Positions 44,866 through 57,389 of a stretch of 64,000 bases of DNA are shown piece after piece. Origin of the DNA: Apiotrichum sp. Y4204 (taxonomy: Eukaryota; Basidiomycota; Tremellomycetes; Trichosporonales; Trichosporonaceae); contig JAMYHL010000036.1 of assembly GCA_025531455.1 (NCBI GenBank), forward strand, positions 1-64,000. Reading direction: 5' to 3'. Each line of letters begins with the position of its first letter. The stretch's first letter is position 1. The position numbers and the translations under genes are program-made. A model generated the notes under the pieces. The model was not told the origin of the DNA. It was given only the letters and a program-made list of their open reading frames with translations, and made no database searches.

Positions 44866-45692
44866 TTACTTGATCTTGTCCAGGGCGCGGTTGAATCCAC
44901 CACGACGGTTCATGTACTGGCGCCAGGTCCGCTTCTTGTTGACCTTTGCGGCACCCTGGTCGTTGCCCTCGACCTCCTTGCCCTGCTGTTTGAGCAAGCC
45001 GCTACCCATAGATGTCTCAGAAACCACTCACCTTTGTGGTCCCAAAGCCACCAAAGCCCATCATCGACGCCATCGCCGCCGTCTCGTCGTCCATATCCTC
45101 CGTCACCGGCGTCTCCTCCTGCTGCTCCTCTTCCTTCTCCACTATCCGTCAGCCCCATCAATCCATATCACTCACCTTCAGGCTCGATACGCGTCCCGTC
45201 CGCCGCGTACTTTACACCACGCAAGCGGTCCTCTTCACGGCGCCGGCGCGCCTCCTCGATCGCACGCCGGTCCATCGGCCGCGGCCCCCGCTCCCGCTCC
45301 CGCTCGCGGTCCCAGTCTCGCTCGCGGGCATAGTCCCTATCCCGGTCGCCACGCCGGTCACGGTCCCAATCGCGGCCGCGGCCGTCATCCCTCTCCCTCG
45401 CCCTCACGCGGTCTCCACGGTCACGGTCGCGGTGCGGCGGTGGATCCCGGTCACGGCTCGGGTCGTCCCGTACGTCGCGGTACGCGCCCCCGCGCGGCGG
45501 GCGGTATCCCCCGTCGTCGTCGTCGTACCGCCGCACATCGCGTTCACGCGGATCACGCTCGTATCGTCCGCTAGGGGGGCGGTCCAGGCGGTCGTGTTCC
45601 CGCCGGTCTGGGGTTAGTGGGACCTTATAGCTGAGCATACCGTCGCGGCGGGGAGAGCGGGAGCGGTGGCGGGGGCGTTCGCGGCTGGACAT
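44866..45692 (-). CDS. SNRNP27: U4/U6.U5 tri-snRNP 27 kDa protein (SNRNP27)
   Basis: Three exons (45692-45176, 45141-45032, 44985-44866) give 248 aa. SNRNP27 is a small tri-snRNP splicing protein. The first 150 residues are an Arg-Asp/Arg-Glu/Arg-Ser-rich low-complexity region. The conserved C-terminus has MGFGGFGTTK and then RTWRQYMNRRGGFNRALDKIK, the family signature. The last intron acceptor is an ambiguous CAGCAG, so one Gln may be alternatively included. It is convergent with the Zn2Cys6 gene and divergent from THOC1. Confidence 0.93.
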
Positions 45693-46028
45693 TGTGGTTG
45701 ATGGAGAGTAATGTGGAAAGTGAGGATGTCAGAAGTGATCAAGGGAGGAATGGGGTTTGCGGCTCATGGCCACTTCGAGGTGTTGACACGGAAGCAGATT
45801 GGTTTTCTAATGGTTTCTAGAATGTCTATTCAATGGCTTGCTTGGTGATTACAAAACTCCGCACGATGATTACTGGTAGTCATTTTCCTGTTTCGGACTT
45901 TCCTCACAAATGGCCACCAGCGCGCCGCCCTCCGCCGCCCTCGATCAGTTCTCGAGTTGGAAACAAAGAAACAAAAGACATTTCATTGTCCATCACACGG
46001 CGCACACTTCGTTGTTCTCCACACTACC
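45693..46028. promoter_or_regulatory. Divergent SNRNP27-THOC1 promoter interval
   Basis: 336 bp between start codons; no site called. Confidence 0.45.
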
Positions 46029-48377
46029 ATGAGCCTCCACGCCATCCTGCGGGACGGCCTGAGCACGCTCGCCTCGGAGCTCGACAGCCGACGAACACCA
46101 CAGTATGCAGGGCACGCCGGCCCCGCCGCGCTGCCCCCGCTCGATGCCGCCGATCTGCGCACCTCGATATCCGCCGTGTGGACCGACGCGAGCGCGCGCG
46201 CCGCGCCGGGCTCAAAGGCCGTCGACGTCCTCCGCAGCGTTATGGACCTCGTGGGGCGCGACATTGCCGTCCGCCCCGTTATAGATGGATCGCTCCCTGA
46301 GCCGCTGGAGGATGCGCCGGCCGACGAGCATGCGCGCTTCCAGACCGCCCTCCAGGACAGGCTGGACATTGTGCTCACGCTGTACGAGATTGTCGGCGAG
46401 GAACATAAAGGTGGGTGGAGCTGCATGACGTCTGGTGAAAGCTCTGACCGTCCAGAGGTGCCTGCACTCGAGCCCGGCGCGCCGTTCATCCCGTTGCTGG
46501 AGGACTTTGTCGAGCTGCTCGCCGTGGCGACATGGCACACACTCTTCAGCTACATGGAGACGCGGGCGCCGCGTTTTTGCAAGGCGATGCCTGCATCAAA
46601 GGGCAAGGCACTGCCGCTGCTGCGCACGATCAATGCGTTCCTTCGCTTCCTCTCGCACACGCCGCAAGACCTCAAGCTGCGTGGACGCGTGCAGCTGTTT
46701 GCCAGCTCGGCGATCAGCGTCAGCGACAAGAGTGCGATTAACATGCGTGGAGAGTACGCCGCTATTACCACGACGTGGGAGGAGGATAAGGAGGACAAGG
46801 CGGATGGGGATGGCGATGTGGAAATGAACGATGACGGTGAGTACATGTTTTGTGTCGCCACTGACCGCCAGACAAGCAGCCCGAGCAGCCTGACTTCTAC
46901 TCCACTCTGTGGTCGTTGCAGAAGTACTTTGCGTACCCGCCGTCACTGGACGGACCTGCGGTTGGCGAGCCGGCCCAGACGCCGTTTGCCGAGTTCCGCA
47001 CAAAATCAGATTTCGTCCTCTCACGTCTGTTTGAACAAACAAAACGCGAGCGCGTGCTGCGGGGCAAGAATCCCGCGTCGACACGGAAACGGACGCGCGA
47101 ATCCGACGACCTCAGCTACCCGCGTTACCTGACCGCACGCTCGCTGCTCGAGTACGAGCTCTCCGACCAGCAGTTCCGCCGCCAGATCCTCCTGCAGTAC
47201 TTTATCCTCTTCCAGTTCCTGTTAAGCCTCAGGCCGGGCACGGCGAACAAGCAGCAGTTCACTGGTGGCATGCCGAAGACATTCGTCATCGAGGGCGAGA
47301 ACCAGAGCTGGGTTACGAGCACGGTGCAGAGCGTGCGCGAGGAGCTGCGCCGCATGGAGCCCGACGGACAACGTTTCGAGGAAACGGTGGTGCAGCTCAT
47401 GGCGCGCGAGCGGAGATATGTGAGTGCTGTGTTTGCATATCGTGACTGACAATTAGGCGCAGTGGAAGAACGACGGATGCCCCGAGAAGGAGTGGGAGAT
47501 CCTTCCCGTCCCAGAAAACCTCGCCTCGTCGTCTGCCGAAAAGTGGAAGCGGCAGTGCCGGCCAATGCGCCGCTGGCCCCACAAACTGGGCACGCCAAAC
47601 CTGACGCGCGCGTGGGAGACGGGATACAAGGGCCTCGGGGACTGGCGCCGGCCCGAGGACAAGACCGTGTTTGAGCTCGCCGAGGATCTGGCGCGCATCG
47701 AGGCGGACGAGGAGGACGACAAGGCGATGGGCCGCGAGCCCGGCCCCGAGGTCGCCGAGCAGAAGCGCACGATCCGGTGGTGCGCGCTGCGCGCCGCGCG
47801 CAAGTCGCACCCCCGCGTCGTGTCCTCCATGAAGGCGTATGACCTGCACAAACTCGTCGAGATGATCCGCGAGGCGGATGCGAAGCGCGCCGGCGTGGCA
47901 CAGGCCGCGGTTGACGAGCCCGAGGCCGAGGCGGAGGTGGAAGCAGAGGCAGAAGTGGAGGCTGAGGCGGAGGCTGATGCCGATGCTGACCCCGAGGCGG
48001 AGGGAGAGGACGAGGCTGTGCCTGCAGAGGGAGATGATGGGGAGGAAGCTGGGGGCGCGGTGCGCCTCGCGGAGCTGCCAGACGACGACGACGAGATGAC
48101 CGGCGGAACCCCGAACGGTGACGCCGCGAAGGGCGGTGAGGAGGAGCCGACAGAAGGCGACGCACAGGGCGAGCCGGAGGCACCAGCCGCAGAGGAATTA
48201 GCAGGCGAGGACGTCCCTATGGATGAGCCGGAGGCCAAGACGCTTGCGTCTGGGTTCCCCTCCGCTGCACCCTCCGCCGAGGCATCAGCGGCACCCAGCG
48301 CCGAGCCGAGCGCACCACCCAGCGCGGTGGCGACCCCAGAACGGCCAGCTAGCGAGGAGCTCGGCGAGGCAGAGTAG
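46029..48377 (+). CDS. THOC1: THO complex subunit 1 (THOC1/HPR1)
   Basis: Four exons (46029-46410, 46456-46836, 46872-47419, 47457-48377) give 743 aa. THOC1 is part of the THO/TREX complex, which couples transcription to mRNA export. Family blocks are LLRTINAFLRFLSHTPQDLKLRGRVQLF, SDKSAINMRGEY, FYSTLWSLQKYF, the YLTARSLLEYELSDQQFRRQILLQYFILFQFL core and WKNDGCP. The last 150 residues are an acidic Glu/Ala/Val and Ser/Pro/Ala low-complexity tail, made of short GCN-GAG repeats in DNA. Introns are 35-45 nt. Confidence 0.94.
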
Positions 48378-48479
48378 CTATCTTGTACATTGACATGTCA
48401 CGACCGTATTAGTACCAAGACAAGTGTGGACAATACAACATTACTGCATCTAACAGTCTGCACTGCGTATGACGTCCGT

Positions 48480-49773
48480 CTAAAGTAGTCTTTCCACCAC
48501 GAGCTCGAACGCCCGGCCCGCGAACGTCGCCGCGCTCCATCCCCCGAGGACGATCGCCGTCGTCTCCCACGGGCGGGTGGGAAGGAGTACACGCAGCCCA
48601 AACCCCGCACTCATGCCACCGAGGAGGCGCGTGCCAGTCCACACGGGGTCCTGCGCCCATGCTTCCGCTGCGGCGCGTGCGAATGGCGCAAGCGGGGCAA
48701 GGAGCGGCAGGTCAAGGTCAAGGAACGCGAGCGGAGAGGAGACGTATCCCTCGCCGCTGCTGTGCGGCGTGTACCATACCCCGAGGGCGAGCTGGAGAAG
48801 GAGCGGGATGAGGGCCGTGTACAGCAGCACGAGGGGGACGAGGAGGGGCAAAAACGCTTCCTGCCGCCCGTCACGCGCGGGGCCTTTGACCGAGGCGGGA
48901 TACCACCCCCGGAAACGGAGGACAGCGAGGGCGAGCAGCGTGCTTGCCGCGAGCTGTGCGCCGAGCTCGACGGCGGCATGTGCGACTGTCAGCCCGAGGA
49001 GCGCCGGTGACGGCGTGCTTGGCGCCGAGACGACACGCACGCCCACCTCCGCTGCGAGCGTCGCGAGCGCGAGGCGGACCAGCGTCTGCGAAAGCTGAAG
49101 GTGACGATTCCCGGAGGCCGAGTTGGGGTGGTCTGTGCGCGCCACCGTGGGCGTGGGCGGACCCGCGGGCTGCGTTACATCCGCTGCGCTGCTAGATTGT
49201 TTGCGATCAGAGGTTGTCGCGCCTGCAGAGGATGTAGCCTGCTCTACAAGCCCGCCATGGGACTGCCGCGTTGATCCCGATCCAGATCCGCCCGTCGATC
49301 GCCCTGCTTCTCTTGCGCCATGGGAGGGATCGTCCTGATCTACGTCGAAGATTTGCGGAATGCCAGCTCCATCCGCACCTCCACCTAATGCGGGTGGGGT
49401 AACCCGCTCGCGCTCTGCCAGGTCCGCAGTTGGAAAGGTATCCGCTTGCTGCTTCTCAGTCCGCTCGCTCGCGGCTACGGCGACGCGCGGCGGCGATCCG
49501 CGGTTAAAGAGCAAATGTAAGAAGACGCGGGGCTTGAGGAGCACGAGGTCAAGCGCAAGGAAGAGAGGAGACGACTCAATGAGCGGGTCGACGAACGAGT
49601 TGCATTGCGGCTGTGGTCAGACGGCGTTAAGTTCTAACTTGCTGACGCACACAGACGGCGAGACGTATATTTGAGGCCGACGAGTAGGTCGTGTACACGT
49701 GCGGAGAGGGGTGCGCGCAGGTCGTACAGAGGGGCTTCCACATGGTGGAGGGGGCAGATGACATCGATGACAT
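48480..49773 (-). CDS. ARV1: Lipid-homeostasis protein ARV1
   Basis: Two exons (49773-49651, 49610-48480) with a 40-nt intron give 417 aa. ARV1 is an ER membrane protein in sterol, sphingolipid and GPI-precursor transport. The N-terminal zinc motif is split by the intron: C16-x2-C19 in LCTTCAH, then NIRLAVC before it and PQC after it (C41-x2-C44). The block NSFVDPLIE with LVLLKPRVFLHLLFNR follows. The central region (about 80-200) is a long Ser/Thr/Asp-rich insert not present in yeast. Several hydrophobic spans follow. Without the first exon the gene would lose its defining motif, and the exon was found by frame and cysteine spacing. A second ATG lies three codons in. Confidence 0.9.
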
Positions 49774-50559
49774 GATGCGTGTTTAGCGGATGCAAGAGTG
49801 GAATGGAGCAGTGACGGATGGAGGGAGTGGAGGGTGAGTACTCGGGCTGCGGCGCAGGGATCCAAGTCTTCAACAGGGATCCAAGACTCCGAGGATACCA
49901 AGAGGAAACAGGCCAAGACAATCCGGCCGACAATGAGATAAGTGACCTAGAGTCCTCTGCTCCTCGGTTCCGCTCTCTCAGGCAGCCAGGGCCCTACAGG
50001 TCGGTCAATGAGATCATCCGATGGGACGGTACCCGGCTGGCGTGCGTTTGCGGATATCCGTTGCGGCAGTCGTCAAAGCAATGCGTGCAATGCACGGTGA
50101 GTCGAGGACGAAACAGCAGAAGGGAGAGATGAGTAGAACTGGAAATATATCCATGACTGGAAGAGATCGCGACAACGACAAAGATGCAAGTAATGTTCCA
50201 GACCTCTCTCTCCTCTCTCTCTCCCGGTTCTTGGCGCGGAATGACACACACAAAAGGGAGATTCCAGTTGGCGACTGATTTCCCTTTATTATAAAATCCC
50301 CCCATATACTAAAGTGTCCAAGTGGCTGCGCGGATCGGCGGATCGGCAGGCGAACCCGGAGCGGCGGCGGAGCATTCTCTCTCTGTCAGAGTGACGCGAC
50401 ACGGTCCGACATTGGAAACAGGAGATTCCATCGAGACAGCAGGTGACCGCCATTTCCATTGCTGTTTCTGTTTCTCGTTTCTCGTTTCTTATCATCCACA
50501 TCTATTCCATCCATCCTCACACATTTCATCCCCATCCGCTGCACATCCAGCATTTCATT
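49774..50559. promoter_or_regulatory. Divergent ARV1 / stress-protein promoter region
   Basis: 786 bp between start codons. It has a CT-rich run near 50203-50225. No other gene is supported. Confidence 0.4.
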
Positions 50560-52263
50560 ATGGCCCACCAATCGCCTCCCCCGCTGCGCTCGTCGCTCAA
50601 GTTTGCCGGCCCGCCGTCCGACACCCCATCGGCTATCAGCTCCACCTACAACTTTGGCCGCCCCGAGTCCACCTACGCGGCCTCGACCATAAGCTCGGCG
50701 CCGACGAGCGCAACGTACCCCTCGCACTCGGCTATTGCGTCGCCGCGTGGATCCATCTCCACCCTCCAAGCGGCCGGCTTCCCACGCACGACTACCGGCG
50801 ACTCGGGAACGCTCAACGAGGGCAAGTACCGCCGTAAAGTGGGCTTTGAGGCGTTCAACGATGAGCAGCCAGACACTCTCTTCACGTTTACCTGCCAGGT
50901 GAGTTTTGCTGTTGGAGTCGAGTGTTTGGGATGGTGTAGACTACGGCGAGGCAGTGCACCGCATGCCCGCGGCGGATGGGCATGCGCCCACATCCGGCGG
51001 CACCGGTCTGGGCCATGCGGCGAGCGCGAGCGTGAGGGCCAGCACAAGGAACCGATTAGTCTCGAAGGTCTGGCCATTCTCTTGTTCTGGTGATCGGGAT
51101 GCACTCACGTCGAAAGCACCTATCGAACCCTCCAGATGGATGCCATCGGTTGCAGGGCGGACAGGGAGCGCAGGGAGAGTTCAGGACAATGCTCCTGACT
51201 TGTATCATCTCCAGCCTCACAGGCCGCGACCGGCTTCCTCGGTCTTCCGTTTTTGCATCCTGCAACTTGTGGCATTTCCAGGGCCGTGGTGGACGTCATA
51301 TTCCTATGATGGCAGCTGCTTGACGCCCGGATCCACCCCTCTGCCCTGCCGCCTGGTGAGCGGAATCTGGGTGTTCCGTGCCGGGTGCATCCGGTCAGCG
51401 CCATCCGTCGCGGGCGGACTCGGAGGGTGCGCAAGAGCCGCCGCCGATATTCATCGGCCAAAGCTCGGAACGATGGCGACCGACTGAGTGGAGAAGATTG
51501 CTCTGTTGTCCGAGTGCCAAACTAACATTCAGGCCAAGAGCGAGGGTTACAAGCGGTCACGAAACACACGCGTGCTTCTCGTCGCGGTGTCGCCTGACGA
51601 GACCGGGGAGGACGCCCTCGACTGGCTGATGAGCGAGCTCGTCGAGGATGGCGACGAGATTGTCGCCGTGCGCGTCAAGGAGATGAGCGACGATGGTGAG
51701 CTACACATGTGCGCCCCTAGCTCATACTAACATGCAGAACGCCATACTGAGGAGGCGCACGAGGAACTCCGTGAGGAGGCGCAGGAGATTCTGCGCACCG
51801 TTCTGCGCAAGAACGATGAGGAGGACGGACGCAGGATCTCGGTCATCGTCGAGCTTGTGGTTGGCCGCGTTCAGGATATGATCCTGAAGATGATCGCCCT
51901 CTACCGCCCAGACTGTGAGTAGAGCGATCAATTTCAATTTCAGTCCACGTGTTTGACATTCCAGCCTTGATAGTCGGCACAAAGGGCCAGCGCTCGCGTC
52001 TCCAGAACTGGGGCAAGGCGTTCGGCGCACCGGGCATGGGCTCGATTTCGCGTTTCGCCGTCTCGCACTCGCCCGTCCCTGTGGTGGTCGTCCGCCCAGA
52101 GCGCAAGGTTAAGAAGACGATGAAGCGCCGCGAGGCGGCAGGCAAGGGCGGGCAGTATGCGTCGCTTGTCGGCCCCGACGACAACATCCTCAGCCGCAGC
52201 CGCAGCCGCGAGCGCTCCCGCTCCCGTGACCCCTCGCGTGAGCGCGGCAGCCGAAGCGAGTAG
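50560..52263 (+). CDS. Universal stress protein (UspA) domain protein
   Basis: Four exons (50560-50898, 51533-51695, 51738-51914, 51965-52263) give 325 aa. Residues 1-90 are Ser/Pro/Thr-rich, and a KVGFEAFND segment precedes the domain. The UspA fold follows, with TRVLLVAVSPDETGEDALDWLMSE, EIVAVRV, ISVIVELVVGRVQDMILKMIALY and the nucleotide-loop-like LIVGTKGQRSRL, then VPVVVVRPE. The C-terminus is an SR-type run (SRSRSRERSRSRD). The exact role is unknown; fungal homologues are stress-linked. Intron 1 is 634 nt, far longer than the 42-50 nt of the others. Confidence 0.88.
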
Positions 52264-53127
52264 AGCAGCGGGGCGAACGTGGGTGGGATGTAGTGAGGAT
52301 ACGCGGCCATGGTCTCAGTGAGACTGCTGCGGTCCAGATCCGACGTCGGCACAGGCGCGATGAGACGACCTCGCCTCGTGGTGAATCTCCCGTGCTCTCC
52401 CCTGTCACACACATTGTAGTTGTACTTGATTCCTATGCTTTCTTTCCCTACTGATGCAGGTGGTTAATAGACCGGGGCAGCACTGACGACAGAGCAGGCA
52501 ACACGCACTTGCTCGTCTCACACAATCCCTTCACCTGCTTCCTCTGTATCACTCACCACTCGTAACTTCTCTGACCCCTTCGCCCCCACGAATCGGTACC
52601 TATGCATACCGGGTGATGAAATGCGGTGAAGCTACCATGATCCCAATCAAGACAAGATACGATGCTGGCGGTCCAGTACTGCCTACTACTGATACTGCTG
52701 GCGTCTGACACTCTGCTGACTGTTTTACTTCAATGCTAAAGGAAATGCTATATGAGACGATACGGAGACAGCAGCCTAGAGTGGAGGCTGGGGGCCAGGA
52801 AACAGGCGACAGATGGACCGGACGGCCGGGGGTATGTTACTGTACTCAGGACATGATGAAGTTGGTGGCGGCTGCCGGCGCAAGAGACTCCGGGGCACTT
52901 GCGCGGCGATATATACAACGGACCCACACCTGGTGAGTGAGGAGAAGAGGGGTTGGAGGACAGGAGGAAGGTTGAAGGGCGTGGGCGAAGGGAGGAAGCG
53001 TGTAGGAGAGAGGGTTCAGAGTTCTTGAGGGATAATGAGCACGTCGGCTTCCGAGCTGCGCTGAGATTTGGGAGCTGCCGCGATTCCAAGATGCACACAA
53101 AGTTGATCTTGAGGGGAGATCATCCAC
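52264..53127. other. Convergent 3' intergenic region
   Basis: 864 bp between two stop codons. No gene, tRNA or repeat recognised. Confidence 0.45.
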
Positions 53128-55009
53128 TCAGCGCGCAACGCCAAACTCGACCTGATGCGGTTCAGCGTATACCGATGACGGGGAGACTGGTGAGGGCGTA
53201 GCGCGCGCCCACGAGACGGTTTGCAGATCAGGTGGGTTCTCGCTGCACGCTTTGTAAAGCTTCAAATGCTTCGACTTCGATTCTCCGCCGTTCAGAGGGA
53301 CGACCATGCCGGGTGGAACGAGGGACGACTGGCTGGGTCCGACCCTGCTAGTCCGATTACTATAGAGGGAACCTTCAGACTTCGCTGCGTCGTCATCGTT
53401 GTAGCCCAGCCAGTCGTCGTAGTTGGATAAGCGGAAGTCCTCTCCGTCGCGTTGCTTGACTGGCGAGGCATGGGCGTCTTCGTCTGAGTGATTGTCCTGG
53501 TGCTCCAACGTCTCCTTCTCTGGCAGCCGACCAAATGTGTTGTGCCGAGGAAGAGTGGTAGAGCCAACAAGCCCAACTCCAGCCATACCCGGCACTGTCA
53601 GATGGCTCGCGAGGCTGCCTCGGCTTGCACGTGTGGCACGTCCAGGGAGATGTGGCACAGCTAACTGGGACAATTTCTTCCACCGAGGGTGAGGAGAGAC
53701 AGGATCGTCGGAAAAGTCGAGGGCGGAATGTGTGGTGCCGTTGCGCTTCAGATTCGCTGCATTCGTAGCACCATACACCTTCTCGTCATTGTCGTTGGCA
53801 AAGCGGTTACCACGGCGTCGGCCCTGGGGGTCAGAAAGGAGAAGTGTGTCACACTGCCACATTTCGAGACGTACCATGCACTGGCAGATTGCGATGAGAA
53901 AGGCGACAAAGCATACACAACCAACAACGATCCCTGAACTGTCAGTCTCAGAGAGGAACGGTATTAGCTCACCGGCAATGGCACCGCTGGAGAGGATGAT
54001 CTTATTTGATGAGGAGCTCATCTCCGCAGCGGACTTTACGGGGCCAGAGGCGGAAGAGCTTGATGCAGAAGTTTGTGGCGGTGCGACGGCTTCAGTCTCC
54101 GTGAAATGTGTTTCGGAACTGGTTGCTGGGGGCAACGCACTGGCCGTTGAGGCCGAGAGTCGAACGGAGCTGAAAGAGGTAGCCAACGAGGTAGAAGCAT
54201 GAAAAGAAGCGCTCGATGAAGACTCGGTCACCATCGCACCAGCAGGCCACCCCGTCTCTGAGGATGCAGTTTCAGACCATGTCGTTTCAGACCATGTAGA
54301 TTCCGCCACAGATGTTGATGATGTCTCTTCAGGGCTCCATGTTGAAGTCGGCTCCCAGTGCTCTGTGGATGAGGACTCATGATGTTCACTGGACCATGTG
54401 GTTTCGGAGCTGGCTGGTTGAGTTTCAGTCGGTGGAGATTCTGTGCTTGTTGAAGGAGGCTGCTCCTCCCAAGTTGAGGTCTCGGTCGCGCTGTGGCGTT
54501 GTCAGAAGCTGCAAGTAGTGTTACAAATTCACTCACGACCATGATTCGGATGTTTGGGTGGGATCAGTGGGGGGAGTTTCGGTAGGGCTGTTAGCCTCCG
54601 AGACAGTCTGCGACGCCTCAGGCGATGGTGATTGTTCGGGTTCCTGCGGCGACCGCGGCACCGGCTCGGTGGTGGACGGCGTGGGAGGTTCCGTAGGTGA
54701 CGGTTCAGCCGGAGGCTCGGCCGGTGGCTCGGCGGGTGGCTCAGCAGGCGGCTCAGCAGGAGGCTCGGCAGGCGTCTCGGCAGGCGGCTCAGCAGGCGGC
54801 TCGGCAGGCGGCTGGGCGGGAGGTTCGGCGGGGGGCTCGGCGGGAGGCTCGGTGGGAGGCTCGGTGGGAGGCTCGGCGGGCGGATCCGCGGGGGGCTCGG
54901 CGGGACCCTCCTGCCGACGACTAATGTCTGGGTCACCGTGGGGTGCTGAGCGGCCTCGCAGACGATGCGGCCTCCGGAACTGGCGGGCCGACATGCGCGG
55001 CCGGCTCAT
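53128..55009 (-). CDS. Mucin-like single-pass membrane protein (MID2/WSC-type sensor architecture)
   Basis: Four exons (55009-54537, 54490-53973, 53933-53875, 53823-53128) give 581 aa. Residues about 35-110 are a Pro-Pro-Ala-Glu tandem repeat. A Ser/Thr/Glu-rich region extends to about 325. One membrane span (GIVVGCVCFVAFLIAIC) is followed by a basic stop (RRRGN) and a cytoplasmic tail of about 230 residues with several Ser-rich motifs. This is the layout of fungal wall-stress sensors, but no WSC cysteine domain is present. No signal peptide is seen at the chosen ATG. An upstream exon could supply one, although I found no convincing ATG. A function in wall sensing is an inference from layout only. 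Confidence 0.78.
54710..54905 (-). repeat. 12-bp coding minisatellite (Pro-Pro-Ala-Glu repeats)
   Basis: About 16 units resembling ggaggctcggcg on the plus strand (with ggcggctcagca variants) encode PPAE or PPTE on the minus strand. The period of 12 keeps the frame, so length changes would be tolerated. Confidence 0.9.
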
Positions 55010-57389
55010 GCTCTTTGCTGTCTAGAGTGCCGGTGCTGAGTACGGGGTGATGCGTACCGCTAAGAGAAGACTGAACGCCTCGAAACAAAAGAAGGGAGGG
55101 GCACGGAATGTGAGGGCCGCTTGGTTTACAGTCGCCGTAGAGGGGCTCTACTGTCCGAGATCGCGATGAGAGACGGACGCCGGGGCCGCAGTGGTGACCT
55201 GGGTCTCGGACTCAGAGGGGTGAATGGCAAGTGGCGACGGACGCTTGACAAGCTTGACACCTGTGGCAGTCGAGATCTAGATACCAGTGAGTGCGAGGTC
55301 GCACCGGAACGAGGTTGATAGTTGGGCTGGGACAATCGACCGCGATCGCAAATGCGTGATGAGTCGCTACGCAACGCGTGGTCCAGCCGGCGTTGGAGTG
55401 TCAATGGAGCTTGAAGGGTGCAGTCGAAGGTAGCCGCAAGGGTTCAAGAGGCCGAGAACCGGATGGGCCGACGAGCAAAGTAGTGAGAGTTAAGAAAGGA
55501 AGGGATAACGAGCGTGAGGGATGAGAAGATGCGCAGCTGTCGACGACGGGAGCGGAGAGCTGAAAACGTGACGAGACGGAGGCTGCGGAGCGACCTGGCT
55601 GCGAAGGACGAGAAAGAGATCGAAGAGAGTGGGTGAGAAGAAGAGGTTGGTGGTGAAAGGACAATACACGACAGCGAGTAGAAGGGCAAGGACGACGTGC
55701 AGGAGGATGAACGAGCGGAGGAGTGAGGTGGGGGGGCAAAGACCTGGACCCAGAACAAGGACAAGGACAAGGAGAACGACAGAACAAGAGAGAGAGAAAG
55801 AAAGGGAGAGACAGCAACTCGAACGTGAACGGCGACATGTGCCCCCTCGCCCCCTTTCCGGGTCCCCAAGACGAGTCTCATTGCGACAAAGTAGCACTCG
55901 GCAGCGGCGGACCGTGCATCGCAATCGCAAAGGTGGCGTCCGAGTCACACTACGCCAATACTTCTTCTGTATATTCTGTACAACAGGTGGTTACGGTAGT
56001 CGCGAATCGCTAGCGCGTCGAGAGGAAAGAAAAAGCAGACGACAGGCAGTCAGAAACTAGCGGTATCGCCGTGTTGATGATCGCCGACGCTACCGGCGAC
56101 GGCGACGACGACAATGGCGATGATCCTTACGCCCTTGCGCGACAGCTCCAGCCTAGCTCAGTCTGGCGTCTGTGGGATGTGGCCCCAATGATCCCATGAT
56201 TTGCTTGGGCCGCGTGATCCTCTTCACCTGCTACGCGCATGCTGCGTTGTTTACCTTGCTCTGCATGCTCTGAATGTTCTCCATTCCAGCACCGCATTGC
56301 AGTATTCATAGACTCACGGATCACGGTCCGCACGGTCCGTCGCGGTACTCAGCGTACCAGCAGTACCAGCAGTATAAGCTGCGCACCACCTCATCTTGGA
56401 CGACGCCACGAAACTCACCCTGCAACATTGCTCCTGACCTCCTTCCTGCTTTTCCTGGCCTCCTGGGGCGTCGCGGCGTTGTTGTGGCGCTTGTCGCAGG
56501 TTGAGGCATGACCTTGGTCGTGGGGGGGGGGGGGGTATATGTTTGGTTCTTGCGTTCTTCGGGGGTCTGTAGCATGCCCAGGAGCTCAGGATCGCGGCGC
56601 ATGGGCCCTTTGACCCCCCCTCTTTATGCTCTCGTGCGCGTGCTCTGTCCCCCTTGTCCACCTTGTCAGCTTGCCAGCTGCCAGCTTGTGCTGCGTTCTC
56701 TTGGGTCTGCTACACCGCACGACGTACACCCGCACAGTCCCCCGGGGGCCCTCGATCACACATGTCCACGCCATAGTGCAGCACAAGCCATGAAGAGTTG
56801 GCACAGATCACTGGGCGGTGGAGAGAGTTTGCGGCGGTGGACCGAGTTCTCCTGTGAACAACGATGGTATCCGGTGCATGGTATCGATACACAATCTAGT
56901 CGCCCTCTATTTGCAGCTACGTTTCAGGTATAGTTACATCTATAACATTGTCAGAGTCCACATGGGCAGCCATGCTTGGCACTTGCAACGGCCCGCCGCA
57001 CTACGTAAGGTACCTGGCCGATACCCCAAGTACCCATGCCCCCGTCTCAGCCGAGGTCATGGTCGTATGGATGCCGACAGATTGCTGATTACTGAAGCCT
57101 CTGAATCACGGTGTATGAGTGGATATGGGTACGCAGGGCACGCGCAGGGTTCCCGGGCCGGACACAATTGGCAGGAATGGAGGAACGAAAGGAGATGGAG
57201 GGCCACAGCCGCATTATTGCTGTTTCGGGGCGGATTGGTACTGATACAGGGCCGTCTGATGGTATCAAACAGCACCTACAGAGGTCTCGGATCTTATTGA
57301 AGTCGATGCTGGTCTTATCCGTCCGCGGTTGTCGAGAGCCGTACGACGACCACACCAGTTTCATGATCCTAGAGCGTCTAGGCACTCTG
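55010..57389. other. Long upstream region of the mucin-like gene; no gene seen
   Basis: 2.4 kb. The first 0.9 kb is AG-rich on the plus strand (CT-rich on the gene's strand), like a leader and promoter. ORFs of 145-152 aa there are Ser/Leu-rich by-products of that bias. A G homopolymer of about 14 bp is at about 56522-56535. Nothing further recognised. Confidence 0.4.

Noticed and set aside
47125..48183. 352-aa Arg/Pro-rich ORF antisense to THOC1
   Set aside because: It is the complement of the acidic GAG/GCN repeats of THOC1.
55401..55948. Overlapping 145-152-aa Ser/Leu-rich minus-strand ORFs
   Set aside because: They are a product of the CT-rich leader upstream of the mucin-like gene. Three frames are open at once, which indicates base bias.
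56522..56535. G homopolymer as a G-quadruplex element
   Set aside because: It is a single run without spaced G-tracts and could be an assembly artefact; no gene context supports a role.
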